From: UBA1724 sp963632245 | GTDB taxonomy: Bacteria; Verrucomicrobiota; Lentisphaeria; Oligosphaerales; Oligosphaeraceae | NCBI GenBank assembly: GCA_963632245.1 | Contig: CAVGTF010000005.1 | Location: 1-43,460 of the forward strand | Direction of reading: 5' to 3' | Length of the DNA stretch: 43,460 nucleotides | Part shown: in pieces, positions 6,877 to 16,225 of the stretch | How positions within the stretch are numbered: the first letter of the stretch is position 1 | Layout: each line of letters begins with the position of its first letter | Translations under genes and position numbers: made by a program | Notes under the pieces: generated by a model | The model's input: the letters and a program-made list of their open reading frames with translations, nothing else | The model's database searches: none | What the model was told of the DNA's origin: nothing

Positions 6877-9800
6877 CTATGCCTCAGCGGGCTCGATGAC
6901 CATGGGTGTGGTGGAAGAGGTGCCGTCGAGGGCGATGCGGGCTTCCCAGTGTGCATTCAAGGGGAATCCCTCGGGCATGGAGTAGCGGATGAGGATTGCG
7001 CCGGTGCTGTCGTCGCGGGAGAACTCGTAGGTGAGTGGCGTGTGCTCCGTGCTCTCGATGCCCTGTGCGCGGAAGCCCTTGTTCACGCATCCCTCGCCGC
7101 TCTGGCTCAGGAAGAGCAGGACCGTGTTGAGCTGCGCGGGGTGCGTTTGTCCCACGAACTCTTCCACCTTGTCGGCGATGAGATTTGCAGAGGCCTCTGC
7201 GGCCTGTGCGCCCTGTCCCTGTGTGGTCTTGAGGACGGTTCCGTCGGGGAAGCGTGTGGTGAAGACGTTGTTTTCCTTGGGGATGGCGCTTTGGCCGTTG
7301 CTGAGGAAGGTGGGTGCGGAGGGTCGCTTGAGATCGAGGACCGCCTGTGCGCGGCCGCCTTTCCAGCCGTCATTCATGTCCTCGATCCTGGAAGCGACAT
7401 TGGTGTGGTAAGGCACCTCGGGCAGCTGGAGGTTGTTCTTGACGACCTCGATGGCTTCGGCGAGAGTGGAGCCGTTGACTTCCATGGCGCCGGCGATGAG
7501 GGGCATCTTCGAGAAGTCGCCGTCGAAGTGCTCTGCGATGGTGTTGTTGTAGATCGTGTCGGTGTACCAGTTGAAGATCTCCCGCATGGTCTTGAAGGTG
7601 GGCTCGGGAACATCGGCGAAGAACAGATTCAGGTAGTTTTCGCGGGTGAGGGTGCCTGCCTTCTGCATATCGCGGATTTCATCCAGATGGCGGAGGAATC
7701 GTCCGACGAATTCCGGTGCGCTGGTGGCGAAACCGCTGTCGTTTGCCTCCTTGGCGGTGTTGTCGAGGGGGGCGAGCATCTGGTGGACCTGGTAGAGCAG
7801 GTGCCGGATCTGCGGGGGGATCTGCGCGACGGTGTTGAGGCAGGCGCTGACGTATGCGCGGCCCACGAAGCGTGTGGCCGGGTTGTTTGCCATGCCAAAG
7901 ACCTGTTCCGGATCCGCGGCCTCCAGGGGCAGCTCGTCATTGATGGCGATCTCCTCGAAGAGGAACTTCTCGTAGGCGTAGGAGGACTTGCTGTTGAAGT
8001 AGTGGGGATCCGCGTTGATGACGGTGGTGGAGGCGTCGGCGGGCAGCTCGGGATGGACGGACGTCTTTTGGTGGATGGTGGCGGTGACGGCGGGGAACCA
8101 CTCGTGGAACTGGTTCAGGAGGGTGAGGCCCTTGGAGAAGTTCTCGGGGGATTCGGTGAAGCGTCCGCCGAAGCTATAGATGTGGCGTGCGGGGCTCTGG
8201 GGATTGAGGACGGCGGTCAGGGCGTCGGCGTCGGAGCAACCGGTGGCCTTCTGGTAGAGGCGGAAGGTGTCGCAGAGCGTGGAGACCTCGCTGCCGTGGT
8301 ATCCGGCGGCCAGGGCGGCGGATTCCACCTTTTCGCCGTAGGCGGCGTAGGCGATGGCGTGTTTCGACAGAGTGGTCACATCCATGCGCGCCAGGATGGC
8401 GTCGGCCATGGTCTTCAGGTGGTGCGGCTGGAGTGCCACGCCGGCGGGCATGGCGCGTGCGGCCTCGCGCAGGGCGTCTCCGCCCTCGGTGCCGGGCGCG
8501 AAGAGGGCGAACTTCTCGGCATTGGGGAGAGCGCCCAGTTTGTTGTCATTCACGGCATCGATGAGCGCCTTTGCGAAGAGCGGGCTCATGTTCGCGGTGC
8601 CGATGGAGGAGACCACGGCGGCGCGGGTGCTGGCGGTGTTGGCGGCAGCGCCCAGGAAGGGCAGTGCGTCGGCGGCGGGGGTCTGTGCATTCTTGGGAGC
8701 CTGCTGTGCGGCCTCCAAGTCTGCCTGGACCTCGGGACGTGCGAAGAAGACATTGAGGGCGTCAAAGAGCAGTGGCGTGCGTGCGGCGGCCAGCTGTGCC
8801 AGGATTGCGGCGGAGGCGGGGTTCTCGTTGTCGTGCGCGTGGAGGGTCTGTCCCAGTGCGTGCATGGCGGTGTAGACTGCCTCCCGGTTGTCACCAGCGT
8901 TGCCGAGTGCCCGCACGATGCCGGAGGCATCCAGGGCCTTTGCGGCCTCCTGGAGGGCATCCAGATCGATGCCCTGGACGGATCCGCTGGAGAGGATGAT
9001 CGCCTTGATGTTTTCGGTCTGGGGAGCGGGGAGCTTCAGGCTATCCACCTTGGCGAGGAGTCCTGCGCGGCCGTGAGCGCATTCGGCGGCCTTTTCGTGG
9101 AAGAAGGCGCGGATCTGCTCGGGGGTCTTTGCCTCGTGGGCGCCACTCTCGATGGCGTAGCCGAATTCCACGAGATTATTCTTGACTTGCACGGAGAAGT
9201 TCGCGGCTTCGCTGTTGAGGGAGAGGCCCTTCAGGCCCAGCTCATCGGTGAGGCAGTCCTGGAACATCTTGTTCAGCTCGCCGTTGTTGAGGACGTCCAG
9301 GGTGGTGCCGCGCTGGGCGGTCGCCTCTAGTTCGTCGTGCAGTCCATTCAGGACTTCGTTGGCGGCGGCGGGGTTTCCGGCGTCGATGAGCTGCTGGAGC
9401 AGCGTCGGGTGGGTCTCCTGGAAGGCTCTGGCGAGGCGTGCGGCGGTTTCGTCGGCGTTCCCGTTTGCGGGGAGGAGCGTCTTGAAGGCGGCGGCGAGGA
9501 ATTTCTGTGCGCAGCCCTTGAGACCGCTGGAGAGATAGGTATCGCGGAGGGTCTCGGCGGTCACATTGCGGCCGGCCGCGCTCTCGGCGTCGCAGACCCC
9601 GAAGAGCTCATGGTTCTTTGCGAAGCCGCTGACGGGATCGCTGTTATCGATGAATTCGGCGCCGAAGTGTTCTGCGGCGATGGCGCGGCAGTCGGCGGCC
9701 ATGTGTTCCAGTTCGAAGGGGATATGCCGATCGGGCTCCGAGCTTCCGAGAATTCTGCAGATGGCGTTGTTGCGTTCCTGTACGGTGAATGTGGGGATGT

Positions 9801-10926
9801 ATGCCTGGTCGGCTGGCGGCACCTCCTTGGCATTCACGGGGGAGGCCATGGCCTGCATGAACTGGCTGTTGAGCAGTCTCTCGCCGCTGTAGCTCCTGAG
9901 GTGGACCAGCAGAGTCTGGAGCATGGAGAGGGCGTTCTGGTTGCTCACGTTGTTGACGAGAGAGAGGGCCTTTTCGTCCTGGATGCCGCGCTCCTGGAGG
10001 ATGGTGACCACCGCGGTGCGGACCAGGAGGGGATTGGCGGTCCGGGCAAATAGGGGCATCGCCCAATCTGCGCGCGCCTGCTCCCTGTCCTCCGCGGACA
10101 GCCCGGCGCCGATGGCGAGGAATTCATTCTGCGCGGCGATATCCTGTTCGCGGGGAGCGGGCTTGTTGGACATGCGGAGGATCTCCTCGTCCAGGCGTTT
10201 GACGGTTTCTGCGACGGTAGTGTCGGCGGAGAGAGTGATGCGCGCGCCGGAAGAGGTGGCGATGAGGAGGGAGCAGGGGCCGTTGTCGGGATTGTTGTTG
10301 CAACCCTGGAGGATGGCGTCGCGCTGGGTCTTGGCGAACTTGAGGGCCTGTGCCTGCTCGTCTTGGGAGAGATGCTGGATATCTCCGGCGAAGACCCGCT
10401 GATAGAGGGTGATATTGCGGCTCTCGTCCAGGTCGCGATGGATGGATGCGGTGGCGGCATCGCGCATCTGTGCCACCTGGGTCTGCTTGGCGGCGGTGCG
10501 TCCGGCGTGGAGCTGCGCCTCGGTGCGCACGATATTTCCGTTGGCGGTGGCGTTGATCTGCTGGGCATTGCGGTCCAGGATCTGCCGGATCTGCTGTCGG
10601 GTGAGGGGCTTGATGCTGCGCTGGGTGAGGGTCTTGTCCTCAGGGCCAGTGCCGGCGAGTCCCAATTCCGCACGGACCCGCGCGATTTCATCGCGGCCCA
10701 CGCCGCTGCGTGCGAGAGCGCGGATGAACGCGTCCTTGATTGTCAGGACCTCCGCGTGGCTGATGGTCTCGTTGTTGGCGCGGAGGCGATGGACGTGGTT
10801 GTTGATTTTGGTCAGCCGGGTCTCGCTGGAGAGCTTGACTTCTCCGGCGTTGTAGTCGCCCTTCGAGAGCCTCTGGAACTCTTGAATGGAGATATTGACG
10901 TTCGAAAGATTGATGTCCCTGGACAT
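6877..10926 (-). CDS. Giant putative T3SS effector (1349 aa) with shared N-terminal module
   Basis: I do not recognise a catalytic domain in this 1349-residue protein. There is no signal peptide or obvious membrane segment; most of the length is alanine-rich and probably helical. Residues 1-125 match the start of the other giant protein (11505-15803) in order and spacing: EFQRLSKGDYNAG, KINNH, IKDAFIRALARSGV, R-ELGL, then PLTRQQIRQILD. The C-terminal 80 residues look more beta-rich (TPLTYEFSRDD, AILIRYS). A CesT-like chaperone gene lies just upstream, an arrangement typical of type III effectors. ATG 10926 follows AAAGGAG by 12 bases. I infer a secreted substrate. The alternative is a structural or regulatory cytoplasmic protein. 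Confidence 0.85.
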   Translation of the reverse strand: MSRDINLSNVNISIQEFQRLSKGDYNAGEVKLSSETRLTKINNHVHRLRANNETISHAEVLTIKDAFIRALARSGVGRDEIARVRAELGLAGTGPEDKTLTQRSIKPLTRQQIRQILDRNAQQINATANGNIVRTEAQLHAGRTAAKQTQVAQMRDAATASIHRDLDESRNITLYQRVFAGDIQHLSQDEQAQALKFAKTQRDAILQGCNNNPDNGPCSLLIATSSGARITLSADTTVAETVKRLDEEILRMSNKPAPREQDIAAQNEFLAIGAGLSAEDREQARADWAMPLFARTANPLLVRTAVVTILQERGIQDEKALSLVNNVSNQNALSMLQTLLVHLRSYSGERLLNSQFMQAMASPVNAKEVPPADQAYIPTFTVQERNNAICRILGSSEPDRHIPFELEHMAADCRAIAAEHFGAEFIDNSDPVSGFAKNHELFGVCDAESAAGRNVTAETLRDTYLSSGLKGCAQKFLAAAFKTLLPANGNADETAARLARAFQETHPTLLQQLIDAGNPAAANEVLNGLHDELEATAQRGTTLDVLNNGELNKMFQDCLTDELGLKGLSLNSEAANFSVQVKNNLVEFGYAIESGAHEAKTPEQIRAFFHEKAAECAHGRAGLLAKVDSLKLPAPQTENIKAIILSSGSVQGIDLDALQEAAKALDASGIVRALGNAGDNREAVYTAMHALGQTLHAHDNENPASAAILAQLAAARTPLLFDALNVFFARPEVQADLEAAQQAPKNAQTPAADALPFLGAAANTASTRAAVVSSIGTANMSPLFAKALIDAVNDNKLGALPNAEKFALFAPGTEGGDALREAARAMPAGVALQPHHLKTMADAILARMDVTTLSKHAIAYAAYGEKVESAALAAGYHGSEVSTLCDTFRLYQKATGCSDADALTAVLNPQSPARHIYSFGGRFTESPENFSKGLTLLNQFHEWFPAVTATIHQKTSVHPELPADASTTVINADPHYFNSKSSYAYEKFLFEEIAINDELPLEAADPEQVFGMANNPATRFVGRAYVSACLNTVAQIPPQIRHLLYQVHQMLAPLDNTAKEANDSGFATSAPEFVGRFLRHLDEIRDMQKAGTLTRENYLNLFFADVPEPTFKTMREIFNWYTDTIYNNTIAEHFDGDFSKMPLIAGAMEVNGSTLAEAIEVVKNNLQLPEVPYHTNVASRIEDMNDGWKGGRAQAVLDLKRPSAPTFLSNGQSAIPKENNVFTTRFPDGTVLKTTQGQGAQAAEASANLIADKVEEFVGQTHPAQLNTVLLFLSQSGEGCVNKGFRAQGIESTEHTPLTYEFSRDDSTGAILIRYSMPEGFPLNAHWEARIALDGTSSTTPMVIEPAEA

Positions 10927-11030
10927 GGTTCTCTTCGCTCCTTTGTGGGTTCGTGTGTGTGGATGCCGTTCTGAACGGATTACACGCGGGGGCTCTCGGA
11001 GGTTACGCCTTTGCGCTGAAAAAATCTTCC

Positions 11031-11495
11031 CTACATCCTCATGAAGTTTCCGGAGAGGGAGAGGTCGTCAGCGGGGATGGCTGCGGACGCGTCGGGGGCG
11101 CTGTTGGGGATTTCCATCGGAGCGGTCAGGAGTTCCTTCCACAGCGTGGCGGTCTCGGCGAAGTGGTCGAGGGCATCGACGGCCTGTTCGGCGGTGAGCC
11201 GGTCCAGCCAGTTATAGCGCTGGAGGTGCAGGTGTGCGTTGGCGGAATTCGCAGCCAGGGTGGCGCCGCCGGTGCCCTGGTAGAGGAAATTCGCCTGCAA
11301 TGCGGCGATGGCCAGGGCCTCTTTGCGGTCCACCGGGATCTCTCCCAGATCGGCATAGATCAGCAACAGGCCATCGCCGGTGTCTTGCAGCACCACCGTG
11401 GTTTCGTCAATCTCCAGAGCGGTGGCGCCCTCCTCCTCCACGAGTTCCAGGCCGAGGCGTTCGTTCAGCGATGCGAGAAGTTCTGTGAAAGTCAT
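11031..11495 (-). CDS. CesT/SycE-like T3SS effector chaperone
   Basis: A 154-residue acidic protein with the CesT/Tir-chaperone layout: an N-terminal helix (TFTELLASLNERLGLEL), a strand pair (ATALEIDETTVVL, GLLLIYADLGEIP), a helix (KEALAIAALQANF) and further strands and helices ending near 135. Class I T3SS chaperones of this type dimerise, bind the N-terminal region of effectors and present them to the sorting platform. It lies between the two giant proteins, 9 bases after the stop of the 1432-residue gene and 104 bases before the 1349-residue gene. Because both giants share an N-terminal module, one chaperone serving both is plausible but unproven. Confidence 0.78.
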   Translation of the reverse strand: MTFTELLASLNERLGLELVEEEGATALEIDETTVVLQDTGDGLLLIYADLGEIPVDRKEALAIAALQANFLYQGTGGATLAANSANAHLHLQRYNWLDRLTAEQAVDALDHFAETATLWKELLTAPMEIPNSAPDASAAIPADDLSLSGNFMRM

Positions 11496-11504
11496 GGCGT
11501 TTTT

Positions 11505-14500
11505 TTACACTCCGATGTCGATTTTGTAGGAGGAATCCTTGTCGGAAGAGGCGTTCTGGGCGTCTTCCTTGAGTTTATTGAGGATAGTGGAGGGGAGGAT
11601 ATCCCAGAAGCTGGCGCTGGGGAGTTCCATGCTCACCTTCTTGGCATCGGCCAGGAGCTGGGCGGTGTCGTTCTTGGTGAAGATGGTGCCCAGGGTATCC
11701 TCGTCACTGTGGTCGAGGAGCAGCTCCATGAGCGCGCTGGCGAAGGTGAGGGGCTTCTGGAGCGGATTCGTGTAGACGGAGTCCTCGTCCTGCCGGATGT
11801 TCATGATTGTCTCCATGAGGCTGGCGGAATACGAGGTGGCGAATGCCTGGATGGCGGCGGCCTTTTGTTCGGGGGTCTGGGCGGCGGCCATGGCGTTCCG
11901 GAAGGTCTCCAGCGCGTTGTTCACGTCGCTGCGGCGTCCGACATCGTAGACATCCTGGTCTTCCACGGGGGAGAGCTGGCTGGTGAACATCTCGCAGAGC
12001 GTGGTAGCGGCCTGGACGGGATCCTCTGCGTTGGTGAGCCTGTTGACCACGCGGGTGTGGTAGTTTCCACCGGGCTGGTAGAAATCGGAGTACCGGAGAT
12101 TCTGTTCTCCGCCGACGGCGTCAGAGTAGAGGTATTCGCGGACGTGCGGGAGCAATCCGTTGTATTCCCCGGGCTTGAAGTTGGGGTCGTCTGCGGCGCT
12201 GGCGTAGAGATCGGAGATCTTTCCGAGCAGATCCAGGTCGTCGCGCTGGGGAGCGGGGCCCTCTTTGTGTACGGCGGCGGGATCCATGATGGCGGTCATC
12301 TGCTTGAGGACGGTGTTCATTTCGGTGACCGTGTTTGCCAGGCGCATCATGGACTGCACGAAGCAGTTGATCTGGGGCGGCAGCTCCATGCCCAGCTTCT
12401 GGAGTTCGGAGAGCGCGGCATTGAGGCGGTAGACGATGTCCTGGGAGAATCCGCCTTTCGCCAGCACGGAATCCAGGATCGCCTCCACCTTTTCGCGGTT
12501 GGCATCGAAGGCGGCGCGGCCCTCGGCGGAGAGCAGATTTGCGAAGCCGGTCATGACGAAGCCCTTGTCGCGGAAGGTGGCGCCCATGATCACGCGCAGC
12601 AGCTCGTGCTTCTCGTTCTTGCCAGCGTCGTTGTGCTCCTTTAACGTATAGAGGTTTCCGAAGTCGATGAAGGTGGCGAGGGCGCGGGTTGCCATCAGAT
12701 TACCGGAGTGGGTATCGCCGTGGAATTTTCCGGAGCCGAAGAGTGCCTCGTAGAACCACGCCTTGCAGGCCTGCAGGAGGTGCTGCTGCACGGCGCAGAG
12801 CTCGCCTTCGGTGGCGCCAACCCATCCGCGGGAGTTTGTGAGGCAGCGCAGGGGGATGTTTTCCTTTGCGATGGGGACGGGGCGATTGTCTCCGGGGAGG
12901 CGCTTCCACTTGAGGCGGTGGGTGCCGGGGGCGCTCTGGAAGACATTCTTGACCTGCGAACGCACCCTGTCCGTGTCGTCCTGGAAGTACTTGTCCACGG
13001 TGCGGCCCAGCTCGTGCTGCAGGACCAGTATGTCCTTCTTGGGGGCGGCCAGGTTGGAGAGCTTCATGGAGCAGACATTGGGAGCGATGGCATTGAGGGC
13101 CTCGTTCTTGCCGTTGGCGATGTCGTAGAGCTCCACGCCCTGGTTGATATTGGCGGCCTCCAGGGTGAAATCGAACTCCCGCTCATACTGGCGGAGCTGT
13201 CCTTCCCAGGTCTTGGCCATTCCGGGGATGCGTGCGGCGGCGGCATTGAAGATCTCGGCCTCGGCGTGCATGCGGCGCTCGGCGTCGTGGCGCATGATCT
13301 TCACCACCACATCCTTCTCCTCGAACATGTCCTCCATGATGGGATGGCCCTGCTCGTCGACCATGTCGCGGTAGAGGAAGCGTCCATCCTGTCCGAAATA
13401 TCTCTCCTGCTTGGGCTGCTGGCCGGTGTAGAGCTTGACCTTGCAGAGGAAGGTCTCACCCACGGAGGCGGCGCCCAGGGACTGCTTGAGGGTGATGGAG
13501 CGGATGTGGCCGTTGGACTCGTTGACCAGCTGCATGAGGTATCCCTGGACGATCTTGCGAGGGATGGGCGCCAGGGAGCACTTCATGTCTTTGAGGGCAT
13601 CGGAGAAGTCGCCCATGATGTCGCGGGGGAGGCCCTGCATCATCTTCTGGAGGAGGGGACCCGCGCCCTTGAGGATGGCGCCGGCGAATTTGTTGATGGC
13701 GGTGCGGTGTGCCTCGTCGCGTGCCTCGCCCTGCAGGTCGCCCAGATCGAAATTCTGTGCGTAGCGCATGGCGGCGGCGAAGGCGCTGCGCTTATCGGCC
13801 TTGCTGAGGGAGGTGAAGTATGTGGAGAGGACCTGCTTGAAGAATCCGACCTGTCCGGGCACATCGGAGTTCGAGGCGGCGTCCAGGATCTGGTTGAGGT
13901 TCTTGCCGTCCAGCTGCGCCTTGATCTGCTGCGCCGTCATGTTCTTGTACGGCTCATTGGTGAGGGCGCCGATGGCATTGGCCTGTCCGGGATTGATCTG
14001 GAAGATGGAATTGATGAATGCCTGGACGGACTCGCAGCCGCGGTTCGCCATGGCCTGCAGGATATTGTCGAACTTCGCGATTTCGGTGCCGGGGAGTTTT
14101 TCGGCGTTGCGGAAGAATTCCACGAATCGTGCAGCGAAGTCGTCCTTTGCGGCGGCCTGTGCGAGGGTCTCGTTGTTGTTGGCGGCCTGCCAGGCGGGAT
14201 CGAAGATGGCGGCCATCTTGGCGAAGCCCTCCTTCACGACCTGTGCGATCTGGGGGGCAACGGCGCGGTCGAGGATGGTGGGATCCTTGAGGATGGCGGC
14301 GAAGGTCCCCAGGCGTTCGGGGGCGGAGAGCGCCTTGCGCATGGTCTCGCCGGGGCGGTTGACCACCACATCGGCGACCATAGTGTCGTCGGAGAAGATC
14401 AGGTCGGCCACGAAGTCCTTGACGGCGTCGACGGAGACTCCGGCGATGGGCGCCACGTAGGGCATGGGGGGCACGGGGGGGATTTGCGCCACCTGGTCCA

Positions 14501-15803
14501 GGGGAGCCGCGATGGGCGGGACCACCTGGAAGGAACCGTCGATATTCTTTTCGAGGGGAACATTGGCCACGCCCGCCAGCACCCTCTTGATCTCCTCGGG
14601 GAGCTCCGCGGAATCCCGGACCAGCCGCTCGTGGTAGGCCTTCAGTTGTTCGGCGCCCTCGATACGCTCGCCGCCCAGGATCGCCTCGGCGATGTCCACC
14701 AGGAGACCGGTGTTGTAGTTTCCGGTGACGATGGAGTCCATGGCGACATTGGAGGCATTGGAGATGATGAGGGAAGCGACCTGTCGGGTGTAGCTGGTGC
14801 GATCGCTGGCAAGCAGTCCGCCGTCCAGATCGTGGTCGTAGACCATTCCGAGGAGTGCCTTGACGGTGTTGGCGCCCAGGGCGGCGCTGTCCAGGACCAT
14901 GCGTCCCACGAGACGATTTCGCAGGTCGGCGGCATTGATCTTCAGTTCAATGCGGGTCTGGAGATTGCCGGTGCCCACCAGCGCGGTCAGTTTGCCGTCT
15001 TCGCCACGGACCAGCTTCACTTGTTGATTTCCCAGCCAGAAGTTGTCGGATTCCTGGAGTTCGGGGTGGAGGGCCAGCTTGAATGCGGTCTTGAAGAGGC
15101 TGGAGAACTCCTGTGTCAGCATGGTGCGCACCTGGCGGCGGTCGGCATCCGTGATGCGTCCGCGGATCTTGTTGATGCGGTTGAGGCGTGCGGAGGAGAG
15201 TCGTTCCAGGGACGTGGTGGTAGAGAGGAGGGCCATGGCGTCGGAGATGCCGAAATCCAGATGGCGTCCGCCTTGGGCCTGGACTCTGTCGTGGCGCTGC
15301 TGGCTCTCCATGTTGATGCGATCCTGGATGGCCGCCTTCTTCGCAGACATATTGGCGGTCTCCACGCCGGCGCGGTAGTTCTCGGGATCCATCTCGTTCC
15401 AGGTCTCCGGGGTCATGCCGGCGCCGCGGGCGGCGTATTGGTCGAGGATTGCGCGGACCTGTGCGCGGGTGAGGGGTGTGGCGCGAGCCTGGAGGATTGC
15501 CATCTTCTGTCCGCGGTCGGTGGTGAGTTCCAGCTCGGTGGGCAGACCCAGGCGCTCCCGGATCTCGGCGAGGGCTTCGTCGCTCACGCCGCCGCGCTTC
15601 AGGGCATTCAGGAAGGCCTCCTTGATGGCGATGGTCTTCTTGGGGTCGATGATAAGGCCGTTCTGGGAGGTCTTCCAGCGGTGGTTGTTCACCTTGACGA
15701 TGACTTCGCGCCCCTGTGCGTCCCGCTGGATGTCCAGCATGCCGGCGTTGTAGTTTCCGGATGCGAGCCGGTTGAATTCGGCAAGAGTGGTATTGAGTGG
15801 CAT
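11505..15803 (-). CDS. Giant putative T3SS effector with UbiB/ABC1 (ADCK) kinase-like domain
   Basis: A 1432-residue protein. Residues 1-135 are the N-terminal module shared with the 6877-10926 product. A middle region of about 570 residues is not recognised. Residues 715-1150 show the ABC1/UbiB/ADCK order of motifs: KMMQ (720-723, matching KxGQ with G replaced), the alanine-rich loop LGAASVGE (776-783), VVVK with K835, EFDFTLEAAN (E876, D878), catalytic HGDTHSGN (D1030, N1035), DFG (1047-1049) and a later LGMELPP. UbiB proteins are normally 450-550-residue membrane-associated atypical kinases/ATPases in quinone metabolism. Here the core sits inside a giant protein in a T3SS locus, beside a class I chaperone, without obvious membrane helices. 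I infer an effector kinase or ATPase. Confidence 0.88.
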   Translation of the reverse strand: MPLNTTLAEFNRLASGNYNAGMLDIQRDAQGREVIVKVNNHRWKTSQNGLIIDPKKTIAIKEAFLNALKRGGVSDEALAEIRERLGLPTELELTTDRGQKMAILQARATPLTRAQVRAILDQYAARGAGMTPETWNEMDPENYRAGVETANMSAKKAAIQDRINMESQQRHDRVQAQGGRHLDFGISDAMALLSTTTSLERLSSARLNRINKIRGRITDADRRQVRTMLTQEFSSLFKTAFKLALHPELQESDNFWLGNQQVKLVRGEDGKLTALVGTGNLQTRIELKINAADLRNRLVGRMVLDSAALGANTVKALLGMVYDHDLDGGLLASDRTSYTRQVASLIISNASNVAMDSIVTGNYNTGLLVDIAEAILGGERIEGAEQLKAYHERLVRDSAELPEEIKRVLAGVANVPLEKNIDGSFQVVPPIAAPLDQVAQIPPVPPMPYVAPIAGVSVDAVKDFVADLIFSDDTMVADVVVNRPGETMRKALSAPERLGTFAAILKDPTILDRAVAPQIAQVVKEGFAKMAAIFDPAWQAANNNETLAQAAAKDDFAARFVEFFRNAEKLPGTEIAKFDNILQAMANRGCESVQAFINSIFQINPGQANAIGALTNEPYKNMTAQQIKAQLDGKNLNQILDAASNSDVPGQVGFFKQVLSTYFTSLSKADKRSAFAAAMRYAQNFDLGDLQGEARDEAHRTAINKFAGAILKGAGPLLQKMMQGLPRDIMGDFSDALKDMKCSLAPIPRKIVQGYLMQLVNESNGHIRSITLKQSLGAASVGETFLCKVKLYTGQQPKQERYFGQDGRFLYRDMVDEQGHPIMEDMFEEKDVVVKIMRHDAERRMHAEAEIFNAAAARIPGMAKTWEGQLRQYEREFDFTLEAANINQGVELYDIANGKNEALNAIAPNVCSMKLSNLAAPKKDILVLQHELGRTVDKYFQDDTDRVRSQVKNVFQSAPGTHRLKWKRLPGDNRPVPIAKENIPLRCLTNSRGWVGATEGELCAVQQHLLQACKAWFYEALFGSGKFHGDTHSGNLMATRALATFIDFGNLYTLKEHNDAGKNEKHELLRVIMGATFRDKGFVMTGFANLLSAEGRAAFDANREKVEAILDSVLAKGGFSQDIVYRLNAALSELQKLGMELPPQINCFVQSMMRLANTVTEMNTVLKQMTAIMDPAAVHKEGPAPQRDDLDLLGKISDLYASAADDPNFKPGEYNGLLPHVREYLYSDAVGGEQNLRYSDFYQPGGNYHTRVVNRLTNAEDPVQAATTLCEMFTSQLSPVEDQDVYDVGRRSDVNNALETFRNAMAAAQTPEQKAAAIQAFATSYSASLMETIMNIRQDEDSVYTNPLQKPLTFASALMELLLDHSDEDTLGTIFTKNDTAQLLADAKKVSMELPSASFWDILPSTILNKLKEDAQNASSDKDSSYKIDIGV

Positions 15804-15884
15804 GGCGAGGGTTTCCTTCGATTGCGGATCGATCTAGGAGAATTTTCTATAGGGAGGGAGCCGTGTGTGGTATGGCTTCCCGGG

Positions 15885-16157
15885 TTATTTGAATTCGGGC
15901 ATGGGTGGCGCGGGGAGATTGAAGGCGGCGGAGACCAGTTTTCCCAGCGCGTCGTCCCGTGAGAAGGTCTCGGGGGGGATGGTTGCGGCCTGTGTGGCGA
16001 AGTCGTCTCCGGGGGCGGGCACGGCACAGTCGGTCACCAGGACCTTCGGCGACTGCATCTCCGCCTTGTGTTCCACGGATCCGGTCTCCGCTACCTGAGC
16101 GGCATTCCCTGCGGCGCTCGCGGCGCCGGCTTTTGCTGTGTTGACTGTCAGTTCCAT
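15885..16157 (-). CDS. Small hypothetical protein in the T3SS locus
   Basis: A 90-residue alanine-rich protein that I do not recognise. It has no signal peptide or membrane segment; the first half is Ala/Thr-rich and probably disordered, the end is DDALGKLVSAAFNLPAPPMPEF. An ATG at 16166 would add three residues, but it abuts GGAG directly, while ATG 16157 has a 9-base spacing to the same GGAG and is preferred. It lies between the ECF sigma gene and the giant kinase-like protein, with 68- and 81-base gaps, so it may have its own regulation. It could be a small secreted substrate or an anti-sigma-type partner; nothing in the sequence decides. Confidence 0.6.
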   Translation of the reverse strand: MELTVNTAKAGAASAAGNAAQVAETGSVEHKAEMQSPKVLVTDCAVPAPGDDFATQAATIPPETFSRDDALGKLVSAAFNLPAPPMPEFK

Positions 16158-16225
16158 CGTATTCATCTCCGTGCAGAATACACGAAGGAGTAAGGAAGGT
16201 TACTGCGTTGTCTGGAAAATTTTCT

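Noticed and set aside
11505..15803. Housekeeping ubiquinone-biosynthesis UbiB gene
   Set aside because: The kinase core is buried in a 1432-residue protein without the UbiB C-terminal membrane helices, it is in a T3SS locus beside a chaperone, and no ubiquinone genes are near.
12708..15962. 1084-codon open frame on the plus strand
   Set aside because: It lies antisense to the kinase-like giant gene. High GC at third positions leaves few stops in this antisense frame. The translation is Gly/Val/Asp/Leu-rich with no known motif, and the minus-strand product has clear domains. The same applies to plus-strand frames at 4323-6512, 6871-9330, 10953-12644 and 28851-30314.
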